Assembly: GCA_023392795.1 (NCBI GenBank)
Contig: JAEWNJ010000067.1
Span: 1-5,765, forward strand
From: Candidatus Cloacimonadota bacterium
GTDB lineage: Bacteria > Cloacimonadota > Cloacimonadia > Cloacimonadales > Cloacimonadaceae
DNA length: 5,765 nucleotides
Reading direction: 5' to 3'
Positions 1 to 5,765 of the stretch are shown one piece after another. The notes beneath the pieces are model-generated. The model was not told the origin of the DNA. It searched no databases and saw only the letters and a list, made by a program, of their open reading frames with translations. How positions within the stretch are numbered: position 1 is the first letter of the stretch; the number at the start of each line of letters is the position of its first letter. A program made the position numbers and the translations under genes.

Positions 1-630
1 GATGTGGATCTGACCATTACCACCCGTGAACTGGCCCGTATGCTGAAAACCAGGGGCATCGATCTGGCTCACCTGGAAGATGGCGTGGCAGATAATCCCC
101 TGGGCGAATACACCGGCGCGGGCACCATCTTCGGAGCCACGGGCGGTGTGATGGAAGCAGCATTGAGAACGGCATACTTCCTTGCCACAGGCAGTGAATT
201 GCCTGATCCGAAGATTGATTTTGTGCGTGGCGCCAAAGGCATCAAGAAAGGCAAGATCGAGCTTTTGGGCAAAGAAATCCGCATCGGCGTGGCATCGGGA
301 TTGGGAAATGTGTCCAAGCTGATGAACGAAATCCGCAGTGCCAAACAGGCCGGCAAAGAACCCCCTTATCACTTTGTGGAAGTGATGGCTTGCCCCGGCG
401 GCTGTGTGGGCGGAGGCGGACAGCCTTACCGTTCCACAAACCGTATCCGGCTGGCGCGCGCCAAAGGCCTCTACAAAGAGGATGAAGGCTGCGAACGTCG
501 GGAATCGCACAACAACCCCTCGATCCAAAATCTATACAAAGAGTATCTGGGTGCGCCGAATAGCGAGAAAGCCAGGAAACTGCTGCATACTTCCTACATC
601 GCGCGGCCGATGAAGATCACTAAAGAATAA
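1..630 (+). CDS. [FeFe]-hydrogenase catalytic subunit, C-terminal part (5' end outside window)
   Basis: This is the last 209 codons of an iron-only hydrogenase, which reversibly reduces protons to H2 at the H-cluster. The frame is open from base 1, so the GTG at 4 is almost certainly internal; a full-length subunit is several hundred residues. Counting from that GTG, FGATGGVMEAALRTAY (about residues 43-58) is a conserved segment of the large-subunit domain. The L3 motif VEVMACPGGCVGGGGQP (125-141) holds Cys130 and Cys134. By family knowledge the first ligates the [4Fe-4S] part of the H-cluster and the second bridges it to the di-iron site. The tail, with LYKEYLGAPNS and LLHTSY, is the small-subunit-like domain seen in HydA/HndD-type enzymes. 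The L1 (TSCCP) and L2 (MPC) motifs would lie upstream. The tail resembles that of NAD(P)-linked or electron-bifurcating multimeric enzymes, but the partner subunits are not visible, so the electron partner is unknown. A radical SAM gene follows 3 bases after the stop. Confidence 0.95.
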   Translation, partial: DVDLTITTRELARMLKTRGIDLAHLEDGVADNPLGEYTGAGTIFGATGGVMEAALRTAYFLATGSELPDPKIDFVRGAKGIKKGKIELLGKEIRIGVASGLGNVSKLMNEIRSAKQAGKEPPYHFVEVMACPGGCVGGGGQPYRSTNRIRLARAKGLYKEDEGCERRESHNNPSIQNLYKEYLGAPNSEKARKLLHTSYIARPMKITKE

Positions 631-633
631 ATA

Positions 634-1572
634 ATGAAGCCGGATAAAAGCCTGATCTATCCTCTGTTTATTCCCATGCAAGGCTGTCCAGGCCGCTGTG
701 TGTACTGCGATCAGAGCAAGATTAGCGGCGCAGGAGCCTTCGACCTCGAAGCTGCGCGGGACGAGGTGAGGGCTTTTATCCGGCGAAATCCCGCCCGGAA
801 CAAAGAAGTAGCCTTCTATGGAGGTAGTTTTACGGCCTTCAGTGAAGCAGAACGGGAACTCATCCTGGGCAAGATTGGCAAGGAGCTGGACGAACATAGC
901 TCCTTTCGCATATCCACTCATCCGCTCTTTATCTCTGACGACATTTTAGAGCACTGCGCACGGCACCGGGTACGGACGATAGAACTGGGTATTCAGGATT
1001 GGCACGATGCCGTGCTGGAAGCATCAGGAAGAGGCTATAGCAGCGAACAAGCCAGGCTTGCCTGCCAAAAGATCCGCGAACATGGCTTCCGTCTGGGGAT
1101 ACAATTAATGCCGGGCTTACCCGGCAGCAATGCCAGTACCACTACCCAAAACCAGCAGACTCTCCTGATGATCAAGCCGGATTATCTAAGGCTGTACCCT
1201 CTTGTGGTGATAAAAGATACACCATTGGCTATGGAGTACCAATCGGGAAGATACACAGCACTTAGCCTGAAGGAAGCGATCCGGATTTGTGCCGATTACG
1301 CCGAGCTTTGCCGGGGTACGGGCATCAAAATAATCAAATACGGCATACCCTCAAACATCGCTGATAGTGAGGTGCTTTGCGGTCCCTATCATCCCGCTTT
1401 TGGCGAATTGGTGAAGCAGGAGATCCTGATCAGGGAAATCCGCCGAAATACACAGCCCAAAGCCAATCTCGATCCCAAGCAGTTGCAATTGCTTCGGGCT
1501 CATGGTTGCCGCTTTCTGGAAGAGATCAGGATGGGGAATTGCCTGGATGAAAAGTGCGGTACCATCTCTTAA
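634..1572 (+). CDS. Elp3-type radical SAM protein (no acetyltransferase domain)
   Basis: A 312-residue radical SAM enzyme. The cluster motif CPGRCVYC (Cys18, Cys22, Cys25; CX3CX2C) sits very near the N-terminus and would bind the [4Fe-4S] cluster that cleaves S-adenosylmethionine. GGSFT (63-67) is the usual SAM-contacting strand motif. IELGIQ (116-121), SGRGY (131-135), GIQLMPGLPG (155-164), LRLYPLVVIKDTPL (185-198) and GPYHPAFGELV (250-260) are hallmarks of the Elp3/COG1243-like subfamily. The C-terminal GNAT domain of true Elp3 is missing, as in the short bacterial relatives usually annotated only as radical SAM protein; their substrate is not known to me. The last 25 residues carry three extra cysteines (292, 303, 308). 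The ATG lies 3 bases after the hydrogenase stop with no clear Shine-Dalgarno sequence, so translation is probably coupled. The spacing and the GGSFT/GIQ context argue against HydE, HydG or HemN. Family is certain, role unknown. Confidence 0.9.
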   Translation: MKPDKSLIYPLFIPMQGCPGRCVYCDQSKISGAGAFDLEAARDEVRAFIRRNPARNKEVAFYGGSFTAFSEAERELILGKIGKELDEHSSFRISTHPLFISDDILEHCARHRVRTIELGIQDWHDAVLEASGRGYSSEQARLACQKIREHGFRLGIQLMPGLPGSNASTTTQNQQTLLMIKPDYLRLYPLVVIKDTPLAMEYQSGRYTALSLKEAIRICADYAELCRGTGIKIIKYGIPSNIADSEVLCGPYHPAFGELVKQEILIREIRRNTQPKANLDPKQLQLLRAHGCRFLEEIRMGNCLDEKCGTIS

Positions 1573-1587
1573 GAGAGACTCTATAAG
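1568..1587 (+). promoter_or_regulatory. Possible small hairpin spanning a stop codon and the next ribosome site
   Basis: The arms CTTAAGAG (1568-1575) and CTCT-A-TAAG (1579-1587) can pair over eight base pairs with a 3-base AGA loop and one bulged A at 1583. The 5' arm contains the TAA stop of the radical SAM gene, and the 3' arm takes up the first bases of the AAGGAGG ribosome site. No T-run follows, so it does not look like a terminator. It is AT-rich, short and could be chance. Confidence 0.2.
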
Positions 1588-1591
1588 GAGG
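1585..1591 (+). promoter_or_regulatory. Strong Shine-Dalgarno site of the lipoprotein gene
   Basis: AAGGAGG lies 5 bases before the ATG at 1597, a near-perfect match to the 16S rRNA 3' end. It fixes the start of the lipoprotein and marks the only clearly independent translation start at the head of the envelope cassette. Confidence 0.85.
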
Positions 1592-1596
1592 TTTGT

Positions 1597-3102
1597 ATGA
1601 AGTACCTGTTACCAGTATCATTGTTTTTGATGCTCCTGCTTGGCGCGTGCGAGATCAAAGATTTTAATGTTCCCGTATGGGACGTGGATCTGCATGTGCC
1701 ACTGATCAACGATCTATTCTATGTGTCTGATCTGGTGGATAGTGTAAACATCATCACCGATGATGGAGACCTGATGCATCTGGTTTCCAGCGGTGAGCTA
1801 GGCACTCCGAACATGATGTCAGTAAGCATGAATCCTGGGATTGACATCAGTGGTATCCCCATGCTGAGCGGGGTACAAGGTACCATTTCGGTTCCCCTGC
1901 TCGATACTAACGACAATGTGGATATCAGCTATGGCAGGATCAGCAATGGCATCCTCCGTTATCAGTTTAGCAGCGTGAATCCCAATGTGGAATCCATCAA
2001 TGTAACTCTGCATGATTTCAAGGATAGCGCTGGTAACCCGCTGGTGATGGAATATACCACTACCGGTGAAGTGGTAATGGATCTCACGAACTACTCTCTG
2101 GGTACGATAAACAGCAGCAACACGCTGGATTCGCTGCATATAACCCTGTCTTGCGTATCCAGCCTTGCTCAGGGAACCCCAGTGGCAGAATTTGGCTTGC
2201 AGCTCAATGATGAGATTGAGTTTGACATGTTTCAAGGCAAAATCAACCATCTGGAGATGATCGCCGAGGATCCATCGGTGGAGATGAATATCGACTATCC
2301 TTACGATCTGGATCAGGCCATCACCCTCAGCGAAGCGAACCTGGTGGTGAATATCACGAATGATGTGGGCTTTGAAGTGGAGTTTGTGGGGGTCTTTGAG
2401 GCCCGTCGCAATGATCAAATCCGGAGAGTGCCGATCAAAGACGATAATGGCAATAACTACCGGATCCCCGCCGCTAACGGCAATACACCCGGTACGGCAA
2501 CCCTGGTGCTGCACGATAACATTTCCTCGCTGCTGCAGATAATGCCCACACACATCGAGGTGGTGGACGCAGGCTTTATCATCGATAGCGCTTCCGGCAT
2601 CGGTAGTATAGCTGCGAGTGACGATATCATAGCCCAGTACACCATCAGTGCACCCTTCATCTTCACTCCGCATGCCAATCCCATGGAAGTGGATAGCGTA
2701 CGCGTAATCGAAATCAGCCAGGAAAACCGCGATCGCATCAAACGCAATGTGAGGGAAGCGTCCCTGCAGCTGAGCGCGAAGAACCGTCTGCCTATCGGAG
2801 CAACGGTTTATGCATATTTCGGAACAAGTGCGAATCTGAATACCAATGACCCCGATACTTACCGGTTTATGAAGAGCGTAAACATCAGTTCCGCCAATCT
2901 AGACTCCGATTGGCAGGAATTGGAGGGTTTATCGCTGTCCTACGATGAGATGCAGCTCTTTAGCGAAGCACAGGTCTATCTGAAATGGAAGTTCAGCCTG
3001 GAAGAATCCGCCACGAACGTGGAGATCCATGGAGGAACCGACGATTACATCGCCATCAGGGGTAGTATCGCCGCCAAGATCAGAGTGGAGGAAGAGGAAT
3101 GA
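1597..3102 (+). CDS. Secreted lipoprotein of unknown function
   Basis: A 501-residue protein that begins with a lipoprotein signal peptide: Lys2, a hydrophobic core to about residue 14, then the lipobox LGAC with Cys18 as the lipidated residue. Glu at +2 does not match the classical Asp inner-membrane retention signal, so the outer membrane is likely. After the anchor comes a distinctive stretch, PVWDVDLHVPLIND and FYVSDLVDS (26-49). I have an impression that similar W-D-V-x-L-x-x-PL stretches start lipoproteins in FCB-group bacteria. The rest alternates short hydrophobic and polar residues, is rich in Asn, Asp, Ser and Ile, and looks like beta-sandwich modules; around 386-412 (VREASLQLSAKNRLPIGATV) a further module seems to begin. 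Only two cysteines (18 and 186) and no catalytic motif are visible. The start is fixed by a strong ribosome site. The stop overlaps the next start by 4 bases, suggesting that it works with the barrel protein. I do not recognise a named family; a structural or binding role is a guess. Confidence 0.85.
   Translation: MKYLLPVSLFLMLLLGACEIKDFNVPVWDVDLHVPLINDLFYVSDLVDSVNIITDDGDLMHLVSSGELGTPNMMSVSMNPGIDISGIPMLSGVQGTISVPLLDTNDNVDISYGRISNGILRYQFSSVNPNVESINVTLHDFKDSAGNPLVMEYTTTGEVVMDLTNYSLGTINSSNTLDSLHITLSCVSSLAQGTPVAEFGLQLNDEIEFDMFQGKINHLEMIAEDPSVEMNIDYPYDLDQAITLSEANLVVNITNDVGFEVEFVGVFEARRNDQIRRVPIKDDNGNNYRIPAANGNTPGTATLVLHDNISSLLQIMPTHIEVVDAGFIIDSASGIGSIAASDDIIAQYTISAPFIFTPHANPMEVDSVRVIEISQENRDRIKRNVREASLQLSAKNRLPIGATVYAYFGTSANLNTNDPDTYRFMKSVNISSANLDSDWQELEGLSLSYDEMQLFSEAQVYLKWKFSLEESATNVEIHGGTDDYIAIRGSIAAKIRVEEEE
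3087..3091 (+). promoter_or_regulatory. Shine-Dalgarno site of the barrel gene, inside the lipoprotein gene
   Basis: GGAGG lies 7 bases before the ATG at 3099, within the last codons of the lipoprotein gene, which encode its Glu-rich C-terminus. It supports the overlapping start of the outer-membrane barrel gene and allows initiation by ribosomes that have just finished the lipoprotein. Confidence 0.75.
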
Positions 3103-4349
3103 GAAAGCTAATTTTAGTGCTCACAGTCCTGAGCCTCACGGTGTCCATTGCCGCCATGCCGTCTGCCAAATCGATCTTTTATGCCGATAGCTACATGCTC
3201 CGCGCCACTGGAGTGGAGGCGAATTATTGGAATCCCGCCCGCCTGCAAAAGGGTGAAAGAACCGAGTATTGGTTGCCTGGGGTAAACAGTGCCGTTGCCA
3301 TATCAAACAACGCGCTGGATCTGGATACTTACAACTACTTTGTCTCGCGGGATACTCTCTTTTCGGCCGATAAGGAACGCCTGCTCAGGGATGTGAAAGG
3401 CAAGCTGGCAGTCAACGGGGAGGCCAGCATCAGCATCTATGGCTACACCATGTCAAATGCGGCCTTGTCCATCTCCTCCAGGGTCTTTGCCAAAGCCAAA
3501 GCGCAGGAGGATATCTTGCGTCTTGCCCTCTATGGCAACACCGAAGATCATTACCGCTTTACCAGGAACTCAAACAACGTCTCCGGCATGGCCTACACCG
3601 ATGTCACCTACGGGATGGGGGGCTACAATCTTCCCTTCATGCCCGCAGGGATCCCTGTGATCAAAGTGGGCGGTTCGCTTAGCGCTCTCATCGGGATGGC
3701 GAACCTGGAGACCAAACAGTTTATAGCTGAATTTAGCACCGACGCCGAAAGCGGAATAAACGCCCGCCAGAATACGATTATCAGATCGTCCACCTACGGT
3801 TTCGGCTTCAAAGGAATGCTCTCAATGTACAGCCAGATCATGCCCCAATGGGAGGCTGGTCTCTCTCTGGACAATATCGGAGGCAATATCCTCTGGAAAG
3901 GCTCCAATGAAGAGCGGCACTTCTCCGTGGCGATCGATAGCGTATTTGTTGCCGGCATCAATGACGATTTCTACACGCAGGACGAAGAAACCATCGAGAT
4001 TGATCCTTATGGCACATCCTTGCCCATGGAGCTTCGTCTGGCCTCCAAGTATGACCTGGGGCCGGTGGATGTCTCTGCGGATTGGGTGCAGGGCTTCAAG
4101 GAATCTGCCGTTACCAGCGACACTGGAAGGCTGTCCATGGCTGCTGAAGCTCATCCCTGGTCTTTCATGCCAGTGAGTTTCGGACTTTCGTTTCCCAATA
4201 GTAAAATACCCTTGAAGGCCTCGTATTCCATCGGATTGCGTAGCCGGGTGACTGAGTTTGGCATTGCAGTTCAGAGCTACAACAGCATATTCCCAGGGTA
4301 TAAATCCAAGGGCGTATCCCTGGCTACTTCATTGAGACTTCGCTTCTGA
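3099..4349 (+). CDS. Outer-membrane beta-barrel protein, DUF5723/TraF-like
   Basis: A 416-residue exported protein. Residues 1-19 form a Sec signal peptide (RK, then a hydrophobic core, then SIAA), with cleavage probably near 19-23 (AMPSA). The mature N-terminus has SYMLRATGVEANYWNPARL (31-49), a variant of the segment ending in YWNPAGL that opens FadL/TraF/PorV-like barrels. The rest shows alternating strands with Gly/aromatic turns. The last third (LPMELRLASKYDLGPVDVSADWVQGF, then a Pro-Trp turn, SIGLRSRVTEFGIAV and KGVSLATSLRLRF) follows the pattern I associate with DUF5723-type proteins. The final Phe416 after alternating hydrophobic residues is a good beta-signal for insertion by the BAM complex. 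No cysteine is present. Its ATG overlaps the lipoprotein stop by 4 bases and its stop overlaps the next start by 1 base. Barrel character is well supported; whether it is a channel, a transporter or a scaffold for the lipoprotein cannot be told. Confidence 0.85.
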   Translation: MRKLILVLTVLSLTVSIAAMPSAKSIFYADSYMLRATGVEANYWNPARLQKGERTEYWLPGVNSAVAISNNALDLDTYNYFVSRDTLFSADKERLLRDVKGKLAVNGEASISIYGYTMSNAALSISSRVFAKAKAQEDILRLALYGNTEDHYRFTRNSNNVSGMAYTDVTYGMGGYNLPFMPAGIPVIKVGGSLSALIGMANLETKQFIAEFSTDAESGINARQNTIIRSSTYGFGFKGMLSMYSQIMPQWEAGLSLDNIGGNILWKGSNEERHFSVAIDSVFVAGINDDFYTQDEETIEIDPYGTSLPMELRLASKYDLGPVDVSADWVQGFKESAVTSDTGRLSMAAEAHPWSFMPVSFGLSFPNSKIPLKASYSIGLRSRVTEFGIAVQSYNSIFPGYKSKGVSLATSLRLRF

Positions 4350-5765
4350 TGCAATACCTTATCGCGCTCGTCTTTCCCGTCCTCCTGGCGCTGTACTACT
4401 ACCTGCATCCGCAGCCGGAGATCAGCAAGAACCGCCGGATCCTTTTGGTGAGTCTGCGGTCTTTGATGCTATACATCCTCGTCCTGCTCATAATCAGCCC
4501 CATTCTGCACTTTCAGCGCCAACGCCGCATCGCTCCGAAAGTGCTTTTTCTGACCGATAACTCCGCATCCATGGATCTGGAGTTTCGGGGCGGGGCAAAA
4601 GGGGCATTCCTGGAAGGAATCGCCAAACCACTGCGGGAGAAGTATCGTGATGCGGGCTATGATGTGAGGGATTACACATTCGCTGATGGCTTGCAGGGAG
4701 CGAAAGATAACAGCCTGCTGGCCAAGACCTTTGAGGATCTGAGCGCGAAAGAGAGGCTGGATGAGGTGGCAGCGATCGTGCTGGCCAGCGATGGCTGGCT
4801 GAGGGACGAAGAGCTCGGCATCATCAACCGTTTGGGCATTCCCGTCCATACCTTGGCCGACTCCAGTGCGCAGAGCATACCAGATCTGGAGGTTTCTGCC
4901 ATCGATGCCAACCGCTATGCCTATCGCAACGAACCCACGGTTTTCAGAGCTCGCGTGAAGGCCAGCAACTACAGCGGCCCTGCCACCCTGAACCTCTACA
5001 TCGGGCAAAGCCGGGTGGCAGCTCAGAACGTGAATCTGGAACCCGATACAGAGATTGCCGTGGATTTCACACATCGCTTCACCAATGTAGGTTTCTTTAA
5101 CTACAGGGTGGAGATACAGCCGCTGGATAAGGAACAACGTCTGGGGAATAACGAGCTCCCCGGAGCGATAGAAGTGCTGGCAGAAAAAGAACACATCATG
5201 GTCTTTTCGGATTCCCCGGCCTGGGACAACAAGTTCATTATCGACGCCATCGCCAGCAATCCCCGCTGGGACAGCAAAGCCTATCAGATCAAGGATGGAA
5301 AGCTGTTTCAGGGAGAAAAGCCTGCCACAGTGGAATCTGCTACCCTCCCCGCGGTGATTGTGATGATCAATAATGGCAAATTGCGTCCCGATGCAGCGAC
5401 CCTCGCCTACCTCAAAAACGCGGTAAACCGCGGTGCGGGGATATTGTATCAGGGTCTTCCTCTGGCGGAACTGGCGGATATACTCCCCATTACGAGATCA
5501 AACATACTGAATCCTTATCAGGGCTTTGTGACCACCCTCAACGCAGCAACGAAGTATCAGATGCTCAGCGACTTGATCAAAGATGCCGCAAAGCTGCCCC
5601 CGATGGATTATTACTATGTGACCCCCACGAAGAATGCCGAAGTGCTTGCTACCATGAATAATCCGCAGAATTCACCCGCCATCGTGATTGCCCAGGGGGC
5701 CAAAGGGCGCAGCCTGGGGATGAGTATTCTGAATCTGTGGCGCTGGCAACTGCAGAGTACGGAAG
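4349..5765 (+). CDS. Membrane-anchored VWA/glutamine-amidotransferase-like protein (3' end outside window)
   Basis: The frame is open from ATG 4349 to the window edge: 472 codons without a stop. The start overlaps the barrel gene's stop by one base (TGATG) with no good ribosome site, so reinitiation is likely. Two membrane helices (about 2-19 and 31-52) flank a short loop with Lys and Arg, which by the positive-inside rule puts the following domains in the periplasm. Residues 64-175 look like a von Willebrand A domain: VLFLTDNSAS has the MIDAS pattern D70-x-S72-x-S74, and VLASDG (144-149) fits a later VWA strand. About 178-275 reads as an Ig/CARDB-like segment (PDLEVSAIDANRYAYRNEPT at its start). 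About 280-380 (IMVFSDSP; LPAVIVMINNG; LKNAVNRGAGILYQG) resembles a class I amidotransferase fold, with no nucleophilic Cys visible. SLGMSILNLWRWQL near the edge is typical of large VWA-membrane proteins whose last helix would come further on. The N-terminal helix pair recalls BatA-type proteins. Its function is unknown; metal-dependent binding in the periplasm is plausible. Confidence 0.88.
   Translation, partial: MQYLIALVFPVLLALYYYLHPQPEISKNRRILLVSLRSLMLYILVLLIISPILHFQRQRRIAPKVLFLTDNSASMDLEFRGGAKGAFLEGIAKPLREKYRDAGYDVRDYTFADGLQGAKDNSLLAKTFEDLSAKERLDEVAAIVLASDGWLRDEELGIINRLGIPVHTLADSSAQSIPDLEVSAIDANRYAYRNEPTVFRARVKASNYSGPATLNLYIGQSRVAAQNVNLEPDTEIAVDFTHRFTNVGFFNYRVEIQPLDKEQRLGNNELPGAIEVLAEKEHIMVFSDSPAWDNKFIIDAIASNPRWDSKAYQIKDGKLFQGEKPATVESATLPAVIVMINNGKLRPDAATLAYLKNAVNRGAGILYQGLPLAELADILPITRSNILNPYQGFVTTLNAATKYQMLSDLIKDAAKLPPMDYYYVTPTKNAEVLATMNNPQNSPAIVIAQGAKGRSLGMSILNLWRWQLQSTE

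Noticed and set aside
4..6. GTG as the start of a short hydrogenase protein
   Set aside because: The frame is already open before it, no ribosome site can be seen, and a protein starting here would lack the L1 and L2 motifs and the N-terminal iron-sulfur domains. The gene is cut by the window edge instead.
532..921. Minus-strand open frame of 129 codons across the hydrogenase/radical SAM junction
   Set aside because: It overlaps conserved motifs of the radical SAM gene (CX3CX2C, GGSFT) and has no recognisable content of its own.
634..1572. Reading the radical SAM gene as HydE, HydG or HemN because it follows a hydrogenase
   Set aside because: The very N-terminal CX3CX2C, GGSFT, GIQLMPGLPG and GPYHPAFGELV motifs are those of the Elp3-like group, not of the maturases or coproporphyrinogen oxidase.
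1568..1587. Rho-independent terminator between the radical SAM and lipoprotein genes
   Set aside because: The stem is AT-rich with a bulge, no T-run follows, and it runs straight into a ribosome site.
1819..2673. Minus-strand open frame of 284 codons opposite the lipoprotein gene
   Set aside because: It lies wholly inside a well-supported plus-strand gene with signal peptide and ribosome site. The translation is rich in His, Ile and Asp with no domain-like pattern, as expected from reading common plus-strand codons backwards.
4469..5194. Minus-strand open frame of 241 codons opposite the VWA gene
   Set aside because: The plus frame from 4349 has membrane helices, a MIDAS motif and domain-like order; the minus frame has none. 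It is an antisense shadow.

Overview
The window carries five genes, all on the plus strand and packed almost end to end, at roughly even GC content. The first and last genes run off the window edges. A C-terminal [FeFe]-hydrogenase catalytic fragment points to a strict anaerobe. A lipoprotein and an outer-membrane beta-barrel protein point to a Gram-negative (diderm) envelope. The style of the lipoprotein and barrel is most like FCB-group bacteria, and I suspect Candidatus Cloacimonadota or a close relative. That assignment is inferred from protein style, not from a marker gene.

Left part (1-1572): the 3' end of an iron-only hydrogenase catalytic subunit, with the H-cluster-binding L3 motif and the small-subunit-like tail. 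After only 3 bases comes a stand-alone Elp3-type radical SAM protein that lacks the acetyltransferase half. It is not HydE or HydG by motif context, so a link to hydrogenase maturation is only a positional suggestion.

Right part (1597-5765): a tightly overlapping three-gene envelope cassette. It opens with a strong Shine-Dalgarno sequence and a secreted lipoprotein of unknown function. This is joined by a 4-base ATGA overlap to a DUF5723/TraF-like outer-membrane barrel. That gene is joined by a 1-base TGATG overlap to an inner-membrane protein with two N-terminal membrane helices, a von Willebrand A-like domain with a MIDAS motif, an Ig-like segment and a glutamine-amidotransferase-like segment. 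This last gene is open to the end of the window (472 codons, no stop). The overlaps suggest coupled translation and perhaps one trans-envelope assembly, but no function can be assigned from sequence alone.

The only gaps between genes are 3 and 24 bases. I see no RNA gene, CRISPR array, insertion sequence, convincing promoter or rho-independent terminator. All five genes could belong to one transcription unit whose promoter lies upstream of the window.
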